Translations under genes and position numbers: made by a program | Assembly (NCBI GenBank): GCA_017984655.1 | Contig: JAGNZB010000018.1 | Location: 1 to 16,964 of the forward strand | DNA length: 16,964 bases | Origin: Candidatus Altimarinota bacterium | GTDB lineage: Bacteria > Patescibacteriota > Gracilibacteria > RBG-16-42-10 | Direction: 5' to 3' | The notes under the pieces: generated by a model | Database searches by the model: none | What the model saw: only the letters and a program-made list of their open reading frames with translations | Told to the model about the DNA's origin: nothing | Shown: positions 8,701 through 15,370 of the stretch, in pieces | How the letters are laid out: the number at the start of each line of letters is the position of its first letter | How positions within the stretch are numbered: the stretch's first letter is position 1

Positions 8701-9934
8701 CCCACTCTAGACAAGCGATATAAACTGGTAGCTCTGCGCCCTCTATCGTGTCATTCCAAGTACCAGGATCACAAGCATTGGTAAGACGAGCTAGACCATC
8801 ATCGGAGTGAGTGAGATCGATACGAATAATCCCTCGAGTTCCATCACGGAGAGACTCAGTGGCGGCAGCAGAAAACTCATCCATCATTCTTTGCTGCCAC
8901 TCTGGCACCAAACCTAAAGTCGGTCCGGTTGGATTAAGGTTGGGAGAGTGATCAGGAGCCCCAGAATAATTCGGCTCATGTGAACGCAATGCAAACTGGA
9001 ACCAACCAGCAATAGAGATATTATTTTGCCGCATCGTACCGGCATCAATAATATATGTTTTGAGCTGATCAAATGCATGCCAGCCAAATTTACTGACCCA
9101 GAGATTACCAGCGGTCACACTCCCTGTAGCAGTGATCTTACTCAAGACACGAGCCTCATAGGCTGCCAGTGGATAAGCAGTAATCCAGTTGGCATATCCC
9201 CCATCAGAACCATAGACGCTATCTTCTTTGCTAGCGCTAATCAAACCAGGCGCTAGCTCTCGCTGAGTAGTTAACAGATTATCTGACTCATCAGTAGGAC
9301 CATAATTAGTAGCAAGCGTATAGAGGTAATGCCCAATTATATCGTTGTTACCTGGACCATACTCAACTAACTTGGCGTACAAAGCAGCAGACTGACTAAA
9401 AGGTGAGAGCCCATTGCTTACCCCAAATTCAAGGGATCCTTTACCAACAAAGAATCTTTTCAATATATCCCGATCCGCAAGGCGCAAGCTACCAGGTGTA
9501 TAGTTCCTATCATCAGTAACTGGTGCAACACGCAGCTCATCCAATGTCGGAATGATCACTTCCTGAAGGAATTGTTTTGGTCGAGCTGCTGTCAAGGTTG
9601 CTGCCTTGGTAGTAAGACAACTCACCAGATCCCCCAAAATATCACTGTAAGAACTGGCACCAATATTGATATCGCTGCCACTGATGAGTCCGCGGCTAGT
9701 TCTTACTTGCGTGACACACTCTTTTGCAATTTTATAAATACCATTAGGCTCAGGAGTCCCCAAACCCCACAAGGCACTATTCGCACTTTCAGGTACGGTG
9801 ATAGTGCTATACGTCTCATTATCTTCCGCCAGTACTGGTGATACACTCTGCGAAAACACTGTCACCAAAGCGACAAAAGCCAACAAGACTTTTCGTGCGT
9901 GCAGGAATTGGAGGAAGCGGGGTAGTCGATTCAT
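5732..9934 (-). CDS. Giant VirB6/TrbL-like membrane protein with exported N-terminal domain
   Basis: A 1400-residue protein. ATG 9934 is preferred to an in-frame TTG at 9946, giving a clear signal peptide (basic MNRLPRFLQFLHARK, hydrophobic core, likely cut after VLA, residue 36). Residues 37 to about 515 form an exported domain with six cysteines. The membrane core, about 518-842, has several long helices: around 518-550, 573-594, 600-630, a long 700-750 stretch ending in ALAITSPIYVISKIAP, 775-795 and 822-842. This is the VirB6/TrbL-type channel pattern. A loop with two cysteines lies between the third and fourth groups. The last 560 residues are charged, helical and cysteine-free, so probably cytoplasmic. 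Classical VirB6 is about 300 residues; both extensions are unrecognised. I infer a channel component with an outward adhesive or contact domain. The stop is TAG. It has its own promoter, apart from the PrgI operon. Confidence 0.85.
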   Translation of the reverse strand: MNRLPRFLQFLHARKVLLAFVALVTVFSQSVSPVLAEDNETYSTITVPESANSALWGLGTPEPNGIYKIAKECVTQVRTSRGLISGSDINIGASSYSDILGDLVSCLTTKAATLTAARPKQFLQEVIIPTLDELRVAPVTDDRNYTPGSLRLADRDILKRFFVGKGSLEFGVSNGLSPFSQSAALYAKLVEYGPGNNDIIGHYLYTLATNYGPTDESDNLLTTQRELAPGLISASKEDSVYGSDGGYANWITAYPLAAYEARVLSKITATGSVTAGNLWVSKFGWHAFDQLKTYIIDAGTMRQNNISIAGWFQFALRSHEPNYSGAPDHSPNLNPTGPTLGLVPEWQQRMMDEFSAAATESLRDGTRGIIRIDLTHSDDGLARLTNACDPGTWNDTIEGAELPVYIACLEWEKEYLNNSGTNRRHKILYGANDDTFFSQVSEAGVPVLKIKRHPDVTRAIETLIAQARSCLSDPAGANLTTGARCSVDSEDQGNAAGSGAGITAAQDHARVIGEPEENPILNAVLGILNLILGLVIHFLLWLTAFIMSFFQSVLSYAGFTTTPFVVTMWKAIRDFVNLFFILALLAIAVANIVQYQINNYAVKTILPKLIVVVIAVNFSRLFVGLVIDAGNVVEAGVYQIAGMGPHGGGTTVACTQNSTARFSIPNDIKQGSVLCRLASGLRFEQLQQYQQYSPGDTAARSTPTLLSLFFINVVIVLIVLMMLFGFLALALTFTIRIVVLWALAITSPIYVISKIAPVGGSVAGEWQSKFFKYAFMHIKTAFFLVLAVLSAENVGSQLFANLQGTSPGVAGGSLIPAGFSSLADYLQVVFVIAMVYAAAFASAKGDYANGIIDKIAAQGSPSTLFGYAKKGLGFGLGVGYGATQMLGNRLQATSGNRLDKRIARGLGWLVASPSNVTDAAKGIYTDFKQQAEDRKKRFGLNRAVQITKLNGFGRNQTSERFAGQLANAENALVKTDKEDMNLRMSVKNINQIRIDAMKSGDRLRARAATEALAESGNLKLDDVVGDNSKNKNGSLRTIREFLLDEERRHSSREQAENLVERLENTNASKINQVYESAKGFVARTGDKNRINERVTSASADGDQTMLTGLLTAINAEGRVKDNATGLEGPGLALARMLQMLRDDGVNKPALALDADARRHFTRFVAKDGIGAYGAQFGDEKTQKEFLDLLLEATAEVDSSLSGYANYNDLQRKANAETFKAATEKMGQLAAAGKLGNKLLRDGPKGNALADRIASMRNSAFGTSITLNGDDGAAGGQVQELDTSSIAAAFEMDINGRFSQAGIGPRKIQDNFMKSLIVNAGRNKSHADRRDAVLANIKPAITTAGQEATMRAFLAELEKNARADEAAAITTHGPGSPQAIAATDNRVKVAAGVADALTKLF

Positions 9935-9954
9935 GTATATAAACAAATCATATC

Positions 9955-9983
9955 ATTGTAAAACATTTCCCACCGACATGCAA
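9955..9983 (-). promoter_or_regulatory. Likely promoter of the VirB6-like gene
   Basis: On the minus strand TTGCAT (9978-9983) and TACAAT (9955-9960, 5 of 6 to the -10 consensus) are 17 bases apart. The leader to ATG 9934 would be only about 14 bases. A TATGAT lies just downstream as an alternative -10. Confidence 0.45.
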
Positions 9984-9990
9984 TGGTAGC

Positions 9991-10169
9991 GGGGAGAGAA
10001 GAGTGTAAAGAAGGAAAGGGGAAAATGCAATTACAGATTACAAATTATAAATTATAAATTGGGGGATGGCTCAGAATGTAGCTCTACATTATTGATTGCC
10101 ACCCTTCCCCTCCGCCCCCCATTTGTAATTTGTAATTTATAATTTGTAATTCTTTTAGACTCTCTCCCC
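9991..10169. repeat. Symmetric inverted-repeat structure between two divergent genes
   Basis: The outermost arms are GGGGAGAGA (9991-9999) and TCTCTCCCC (10161-10169), a perfect 9-base pair. Inside, 10029-10065 pairs with 10116-10151 (32 of 36 aligned bases, differences all transitions, plus one gap). Both arms are heptads of AATTNNN type (AATTACA, AATTATA) ending in a G-run. At the centre lies a perfect hairpin AATGTAG-CT-CTACATT (10075-10090). The arms contain TATAAT on each strand (10138-10143 plus; 10044-10049 minus). The same AATTNNN design occurs in the repeat at 5310-5634. No gene is supported between 9960 and 10228. Confidence 0.75.
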
Positions 10170-10184
10170 AATTCCAAGTATACT
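10155..10184 (+). promoter_or_regulatory. Weak candidate promoter of the P-type ATPase gene
   Basis: TATACT (10179-10184) is a fair -10, with TTAGAC at 10155-10160 (18-base spacer) a poor -35. The leader would be about 37 bases. A TATAAA at 10217-10222, only 5 bases before the ATG, would give a nearly leaderless message but has no -35. Confidence 0.3.
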
Positions 10185-10227
10185 GAGTGGAAGTTTCTTC
10201 AAATACCAAAATTACATATAAACTGTC

Positions 10228-12945
10228 ATGCCCAGCTTCTATCAGCTTTCTTCTGAGCAAAGTATTTCGATCTTGGAGTCTACTCCGCAAGGGCTCAATG
10301 AGAGTGAGGCAGCGAAGCGGCTCTTGATCCATGGGCTCAATCGGCTCCAGAAAATCAATGCTGTACCGCTCTGGTACAAAGCGTTGCGACAGTTTGCTGA
10401 TCCGATGATTATCTTGATGTTGGCAGCGGGAGGATTGGCATTTTTGCTCGGTAGCATGCGGGATGTGATCATTCTTTATAGTATCGTGCTGATCAATGCT
10501 GTGATTGGTTTTATTCAAGAATACAAAGCGGAAAACATTATCAAATCGCTCCAGTCATTCTTGACTGCAGAAGCCAAAGTGTTGCGGAGTGGGAAGCGCG
10601 TGGAGATCGCTGCTGAGCAGCTTGTTCCTGGAGATATTGTCATTCTCGAGGAGGGTGACGCTGTGCCTGCCGACCTAAGGCTGATCACCATGAACAACAT
10701 CGCCACCAATGACTTTGCCCTGACTGGTGAGTCCAATCCCAAAAGTAAATTTCTCCATGGACTAAACCAAATGGTGCCGCTCAGCAGACAAGACAACCAG
10801 CTCTACCTCGGTACCACCGTGGCTCGAGGGAATGGAGTTGGTATTGTCTATGCTACCGGCATGAATACCGAAATCGGTAAGATCGCCAATGTCACTCAAG
10901 CAGTCAATAATGGACCGACACCATTAGAAAAAGAAATCGCCAGCATTGCTACCCGCCTAACCATGATGGCGATCGTGCTGGCCGGTGTGGTGTTTATGAT
11001 CAACTATTTGCAAGCCTCCCCCTTTCAAGCAAGCTTACTGGCAGCCCTTGGTATTGCTGCTGCTTTGGTGCCACAAGGACTACCTGCCCAGCTCTCCGTC
11101 ATTCTTTCTCTGGGAGCTAGTCGACTGGGACAGAAGAAAGCAATTGTCAAACAACTCTACTCAGTCGAGACACTCGGAGCTACCAATGTGATTTGTTCTG
11201 ACAAAACAGGCACCATCACCACCAATGAAATGACAGTGCAGCATATCTGGTACCAAGGCAAAGATTATCCGGTGTCAGGTCTCGGCTACCAACCAGTCGG
11301 CGACATCGCCAATAGAACCGAGCTACCAGATCAGCTCTTCCGTATCGGCGTCTTGGCATCTACAGCTACTATCGCACCACCAGATAGCAAACACCAAGAT
11401 TGGTACGCTATTGGTGACCCAACCGAAGCAGCGATGATGACACTAGCAGCCAAAGCTGGCATTGATATAATGACACTTAGAACTGAATGGATCGAACACA
11501 AACAACATCCTTTTGATTCAGTACGCAAGATGATGAGCTCTCTTCGTCTCGCCAAAGCTGGTGACCAAGAAGGGACACTCTTCCTCAAGGGCTCACCAGT
11601 GAGCGTCTTGGCCCACTGCCAACTGACTGACAGTGAAAAAGCTACCATTATGGCGGCTTCTACCCAGTACGCATCACAAAGTCTGCGGGTGCTAGCCCTG
11701 GCAAGTAAACCAATCAGTATTGATGGTGATGACAGCATTGATGCAGTAGAACAGAATCTCCACTTCATTGGTCTAGTCGCTATGATGGACCCTCCACGTG
11801 AAGGGGTCGAGCAAGCGATCCAAGCAGCACAAGCTGCGCATCTCCGCACATTCATGATCACCGGAGACCAGTCAGACACCGCCCGTGCTATTGCCTTGCG
11901 AATTGGCATGGCAGCTGATGCTGACCACCTCACCGTAATTGAAGGTGACACACTGAGCTCGATCTCAGATGCAGACCTGCAAAAGAAAATGGATGCCAAT
12001 CAAGCTCTAGTATTCGCTCGCACGAGCCCAGAGGACAAGCTTAGAATTGTAAAGCTACTCAAGCTCTCGGGCTATGTCGTCGCAGTCACTGGAGATGGCG
12101 TCAACGATGCACCGGCTCTCAAACAAGCTGACATTGGTGTGGCGATGGGTAAGATCGGGACTGAAGTCGCCAAGGAAGCAGCTGAGATCGTCCTCACCGA
12201 CGACAGCTACATCACTTTGGTCACCGCGATCAAAGAAGGTCGCACTATTTTTGCTAATTTACGCAAAACACTCTTTTCTACCCTGAGTAGTAATGGTGGG
12301 GAATTATTCGTGGTGCTCTGTACTCCCCTCCTTGCTCTAATTGGCTTTCCAGCATCAATCCTAGCCATTCAGATTCTCTTAGTAGATTTGGTCGGTGAGA
12401 TCCTCCCACTGATGGCCCTGACATTTGACCCAGCACCAGATGACATGATGAAGAAGCCACCCAGAGTTTTGAGTCATCATTTTCTGACGATCAAAAATCT
12501 CTTGGATATTGCTTACGCTGCAGTGTTCATGGGAGGAATGGCAGTGATCAACTTTGTTTGGTTCCTCGATCGACAGGGTTTTCAAGCTGGTACTATTCTC
12601 AGCGAAGATAATCCTTTCTACCGACGGGCCCTGACAATCACGTATGTCACGTTGATGATGGGACAGTTCGCCAATATCTTGTCCCGTCGTCACGAGACAG
12701 AATCCCTCTTCCATCGCTACTTTTGGAGCAATCCCAAACTCCTGGGCTCAATCGCATTCTCACTCGGACTGATGGCTATCGTAATCTACACACCAGCTAT
12801 TCAATACTATGTGCGAACAGCCAACCTCCAGTTTGAAGATTGGCTCTACGCTCTACTTGGTGCGGTAGTCATGATTGTCGCTCATGAGATCCGCAAATAT
12901 GTTCGACGAAGAAAAATACCTAGTTCTGTACCGGTACTAAAGTAG
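10228..12945 (+). CDS. P2-type cation-transporting P-type ATPase
   Basis: A 905-residue ion pump of the Ca/Na/H (P2) group in the cytoplasmic membrane. Domains in order: Cation_ATPase_N-like region (about 1-50), TM1-2 (about 55-95), actuator domain with TGES (166-169), TM3-4 with PQGLP (282-286), phosphorylation motif DKTGT (Asp325), nucleotide domain with KGSP (454-457), P-domain TGDQ (545-548) and GDGVND (622-627), then TM5-6 and four C-terminal helices. The catalytic set is intact. Ion-site positions differ from SERCA by alignment by eye: PEGLP becomes PQGLP, SSNxGE in TM5 is kept (N689, E692), and TM6 NLVTDGLP becomes DLVGEILP (D720, G723, E724). The transported ion therefore cannot be named. 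It is divergent from the VirB6-like gene and its 3' end overlaps the next gene by 26 bases tail-to-tail. The stop is TAG. Confidence 0.95.
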   Translation: MPSFYQLSSEQSISILESTPQGLNESEAAKRLLIHGLNRLQKINAVPLWYKALRQFADPMIILMLAAGGLAFLLGSMRDVIILYSIVLINAVIGFIQEYKAENIIKSLQSFLTAEAKVLRSGKRVEIAAEQLVPGDIVILEEGDAVPADLRLITMNNIATNDFALTGESNPKSKFLHGLNQMVPLSRQDNQLYLGTTVARGNGVGIVYATGMNTEIGKIANVTQAVNNGPTPLEKEIASIATRLTMMAIVLAGVVFMINYLQASPFQASLLAALGIAAALVPQGLPAQLSVILSLGASRLGQKKAIVKQLYSVETLGATNVICSDKTGTITTNEMTVQHIWYQGKDYPVSGLGYQPVGDIANRTELPDQLFRIGVLASTATIAPPDSKHQDWYAIGDPTEAAMMTLAAKAGIDIMTLRTEWIEHKQHPFDSVRKMMSSLRLAKAGDQEGTLFLKGSPVSVLAHCQLTDSEKATIMAASTQYASQSLRVLALASKPISIDGDDSIDAVEQNLHFIGLVAMMDPPREGVEQAIQAAQAAHLRTFMITGDQSDTARAIALRIGMAADADHLTVIEGDTLSSISDADLQKKMDANQALVFARTSPEDKLRIVKLLKLSGYVVAVTGDGVNDAPALKQADIGVAMGKIGTEVAKEAAEIVLTDDSYITLVTAIKEGRTIFANLRKTLFSTLSSNGGELFVVLCTPLLALIGFPASILAIQILLVDLVGEILPLMALTFDPAPDDMMKKPPRVLSHHFLTIKNLLDIAYAAVFMGGMAVINFVWFLDRQGFQAGTILSEDNPFYRRALTITYVTLMMGQFANILSRRHETESLFHRYFWSNPKLLGSIAFSLGLMAIVIYTPAIQYYVRTANLQFEDWLYALLGAVVMIVAHEIRKYVRRRKIPSSVPVLK

Positions 12946-13903
12946 CCAGTGGTGGCAAGACCGTCTCAGGCTCCTGAGGGCAAAGCATCCGAAAAGCTCT
13001 GAGCTCATTGGTAGTAAAGACTGCAGTTGGTGGATAATCAGCGAGACTAGCACCAGGTACTGCCAGATAGGTCACCCCATCGACAAGGGTGCTTGGTCTA
13101 GCAATATCAAATCGAGCGAAACCTTGAGCATGAGCATGAGCTAGCAAGCCTGGTGCTGCAGGCACTTCTGCTTGATCAGCAGTAGCGGCACGTCCAGGAA
13201 CCGTACAGAGCTGATTCGATGCACAAATACCCGGCAAAGCCATTGTATTATGAAAGACCATAGCTGCTTCAGGACGATTGTTTCGACCGCGATAGATATC
13301 ATGCGCGATATTGTATCCCCAGCTAGCACTAAAGCCATTGTATCTAAATTGATCTGGCTGTCCTTCGATAAACACTGACCATTGAGTGGTATTCGGTTTT
13401 TGCAAAGCAACTGTCCATTGAGCCAAAGCCTCTTCACTATGACGGCGCAAGTCAGCATACACAGATGGCAAAGCAGCTTTGATCTCAGTTTCTGTCGCAG
13501 TAGGATGAGCGACGCGATAGAGACGAATTGCTTCCCAACTCGCATTGGCTAAGTCATGAGCAGCAGCTCCCGCAAGTCGGCTAGCATTATTGGCAGCGAT
13601 ATCACCACTTGGACGTGGTGGTGGTGTACTTGAGGTGGCATTATCAATTGGACTGGTCACAAAATAACTCTCCACCTTTCTTTTTGCTACATGAGCAGTA
13701 TGCGTATGCGCCCCATACCAGGCTGCAGTACCCACTACTCCCAAACCAAGAGCCCAAGCAAGCTTGGAACGAGTAGAGCTGGAGATACCAGACACCTTAC
13801 ACTTGAGAGTCTCCCAAGCACTACGTGAAGGAGGGCTAGGGGCTGCCGCTGGAGGGGCTGATGGAGCTGCTGATGGACCGCTGAAGTTAAACATATTACT
13901 CAT
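12920..13903 (-). CDS. Unrecognised single-TM protein, partner of the SPFH gene
   Basis: A 327-residue protein I do not recognise. Residues 1-30 are Pro/Ala/Ser-rich. A basic, Ser-rich segment leads to one hydrophobic helix (about 46-63, KLAWALGLGVVGTAAWYGA). A Thr/Pro linker (about 85-100) follows, then a folded-looking domain from about 103 with several aromatic motifs (SWGYNIAHDIYRG, PEAAMVFHNT), a C-x5-C pair in GICASNQLC and another Cys near the end. It starts 27 bases after the SPFH stop, so one transcript is likely. ATG 13903 is used; a second ATG three codons later is possible. Neither has a Shine-Dalgarno motif. Its last 26 bases overlap the end of the ATPase gene on the other strand. 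The stop is TAG. A membrane-anchored protein acting with the SPFH scaffold is a guess from gene order only. Confidence 0.8.
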   Translation of the reverse strand: MSNMFNFSGPSAAPSAPPAAAPSPPSRSAWETLKCKVSGISSSTRSKLAWALGLGVVGTAAWYGAHTHTAHVAKRKVESYFVTSPIDNATSSTPPPRPSGDIAANNASRLAGAAAHDLANASWEAIRLYRVAHPTATETEIKAALPSVYADLRRHSEEALAQWTVALQKPNTTQWSVFIEGQPDQFRYNGFSASWGYNIAHDIYRGRNNRPEAAMVFHNTMALPGICASNQLCTVPGRAATADQAEVPAAPGLLAHAHAQGFARFDIARPSTLVDGVTYLAVPGASLADYPPTAVFTTNELRAFRMLCPQEPETVLPPLATLVPVQN

Positions 13904-13930
13904 AAACAGATGTTAGGCAAAAAATGGATA

Positions 13931-15199
13931 TTATGGAAAAGCTCTACCGGCTGCATTACCCACATTAGTTGCTGCACCAGCGACTGCAGGTGCGGCAGCA
14001 GCGACGGCATTGGCAGCACCAGCGACTGCGGTACTTTGTTGAGCGGCAGCAACACCTTGGACAGCTTGGACACCACCAGAACCACCAAAAACTGCACCTG
14101 CGGCAACAGCTCGAGTCAGACCATCACCAACAACCGCATTTACGGCAGCTGTCTGAGCATCAAGCGGTCCCTTAGTGCGGAGTCTTGCTGACTCTCCTTC
14201 GTTTGCTGCTGTAATTTTGTCTTGATCAGAAACTGCAACTCGTGTACGAGCAGCTACTAGGGCATCAGGTTCATTAATATCTAGATCGGTAACAAGCACA
14301 CCAGCTCCCATACCAACAAGCTCTTTAATCAGATGGTGTGCATTTACATCAGCAGCAATCTGAACCAAATCCCCACGAATACTGGCCACAAAAGCAGCAG
14401 AAGTAGGAACTGCGGTTGTTGTTGGTGGTGACATCAATAATGCAGCTCTCGCTGACAAGACAGCGCGGACAGCCGCCTCAACACGTGTTCTTACTGCTGC
14501 AGTACGAGCAGCCTCAGTCTTACCGAGACTATTGTACTGTTCAGCATTGGAAAGACGAGTAATAACTAAACCATAGGTGACCGTGTTTTTGTCTAGGAGA
14601 GCAATATTAACGTCTCTTATTACCAATGATTGCTGCACAAATGGAGCACGAGGAATAAAAAAGTTTCGGCCTCCTTCACTATCCGGATCAATAAACTCAT
14701 CGACCCAAGGAATAAGGAATCTCAATCCGGCATGAGCATCTCTTGTGCTACCAGTGAGCTTATTAAACACAATCGCAGACGAACCGGCAGGCACGATCCT
14801 CAGGCCTTTCAGCACCACGACTACACCCATTGCCACTAGGAAGTACCAGAAATATCGTGAGCTAAGAATATCACTCACCGAAGGCAAAGACAGGCTAGGT
14901 AGATGAAGACTAGGAGTGGTCACAGCATGCTCTCCGGGATCTACACCACATCCAGCAACATAGAGCGAAACCATTGTCGTAAGCATTGCTGGTGGCACCG
15001 CACTTCTAACCAAGGCCTCGATTCTAGCCATAGCTTCAGAGCTCAATACGGATGGAGCAGCGAGGACTCTACTTGCCACTGAAGGACTGACTACGCCCTC
15101 ACGAACACCACTGCGAGTTGCTACGGTAATTGCACGACTGGAATCTCCGGCTGAAGTATCCAAGTGTGCATCGAGTTTTGGGGAGGGCTGCAAAGACAT
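13931..15199 (-). CDS. SPFH/band-7 (prohibitin-like) membrane protein
   Basis: A 422-residue protein. A transmembrane helix (about 116-133, YFWYFLVAMGVVVVLKG) is followed at once by the SPFH opening IVPAGSSAIVFNKLTG, then HAGLRFLIPWVDEFIDPD, which matches prohibitin/HflK-type proteins. The domain runs to about residue 310 (VTDLDINEPDALVAAR). An Ala/Glu/Lys-containing helical part follows, then an Ala/Gly/Val-rich low-complexity tail. SPFH proteins oligomerise on membranes and often scaffold or restrain proteases and other membrane proteins; the client here is unknown. The first 110 residues are an unusual extension with a second hydrophobic stretch (about 70-84) ending in VAGC (Cys84), which looks like a lipobox. 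Starting at M57 (15031) would make it a lipoprotein-like signal, but the strong promoter at 15226-15254 fits ATG 15199. The stop is TAA. Confidence 0.85.
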   Translation of the reverse strand: MSLQPSPKLDAHLDTSAGDSSRAITVATRSGVREGVVSPSVASRVLAAPSVLSSEAMARIEALVRSAVPPAMLTTMVSLYVAGCGVDPGEHAVTTPSLHLPSLSLPSVSDILSSRYFWYFLVAMGVVVVLKGLRIVPAGSSAIVFNKLTGSTRDAHAGLRFLIPWVDEFIDPDSEGGRNFFIPRAPFVQQSLVIRDVNIALLDKNTVTYGLVITRLSNAEQYNSLGKTEAARTAAVRTRVEAAVRAVLSARAALLMSPPTTTAVPTSAAFVASIRGDLVQIAADVNAHHLIKELVGMGAGVLVTDLDINEPDALVAARTRVAVSDQDKITAANEGESARLRTKGPLDAQTAAVNAVVGDGLTRAVAAGAVFGGSGGVQAVQGVAAAQQSTAVAGAANAVAAAAPAVAGAATNVGNAAGRAFP

Positions 15200-15225
15200 A
15201 AATAATCTTTAGTAAATGACAGTAT

Positions 15226-15254
15226 TTTATACAATACATTGATAATCTTGTCAA
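15226..15254 (-). promoter_or_regulatory. Near-consensus sigma70 promoter for the SPFH operon
   Basis: On the minus strand TTGACA (15249-15254, perfect) and TATAAA (15226-15231) are 17 bases apart. The leader to ATG 15199 would be about 20 bases. This is the strongest promoter seen in the window and supports the 15199 start. Confidence 0.8.
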
Positions 15255-15320
15255 TGATCCAAGGACCATTCTTGCTATCAAGGTGGAGATCAGATTAGCA
15301 GAAAAAGTGAAGATTCGCTA

Positions 15321-15350
15321 TTGTAAATCCGTCATAGGATTAGGTATCCT
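15321..15350 (+). promoter_or_regulatory. Weak candidate promoter of the hydrolase-VirB2 fusion gene
   Basis: TTGTAA (15321-15326) and TATCCT (15345-15350) are 18 bases apart, each 4 of 6 to consensus. The leader would be about 13 bases. The rest of 15255-15370 shows no gene. Confidence 0.3.
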
Positions 15351-15370
15351 CTTCTGTCTGATAAATTTTT

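Noticed and set aside
10084..10518. 144-codon minus-strand frame across the ATPase start
   Set aside because: It lies antisense to the ATPase N-terminus and its end is translated AATTNNN heptads (LQIINYKLQMGG). There is no independent support.
11331..11999. 222-codon minus-strand frame inside the ATPase gene
   Set aside because: It is antisense to the conserved nucleotide-binding domain of the pump. Composition (Ser/Ala/Cys-rich) is typical of a shadow.
12965..12978. CTCAGG-CT-CCTGAG hairpin after the ATPase stop, as a terminator
   Set aside because: The loop is only two bases, no T-tract follows, and it lies inside the coding region of the opposite gene.
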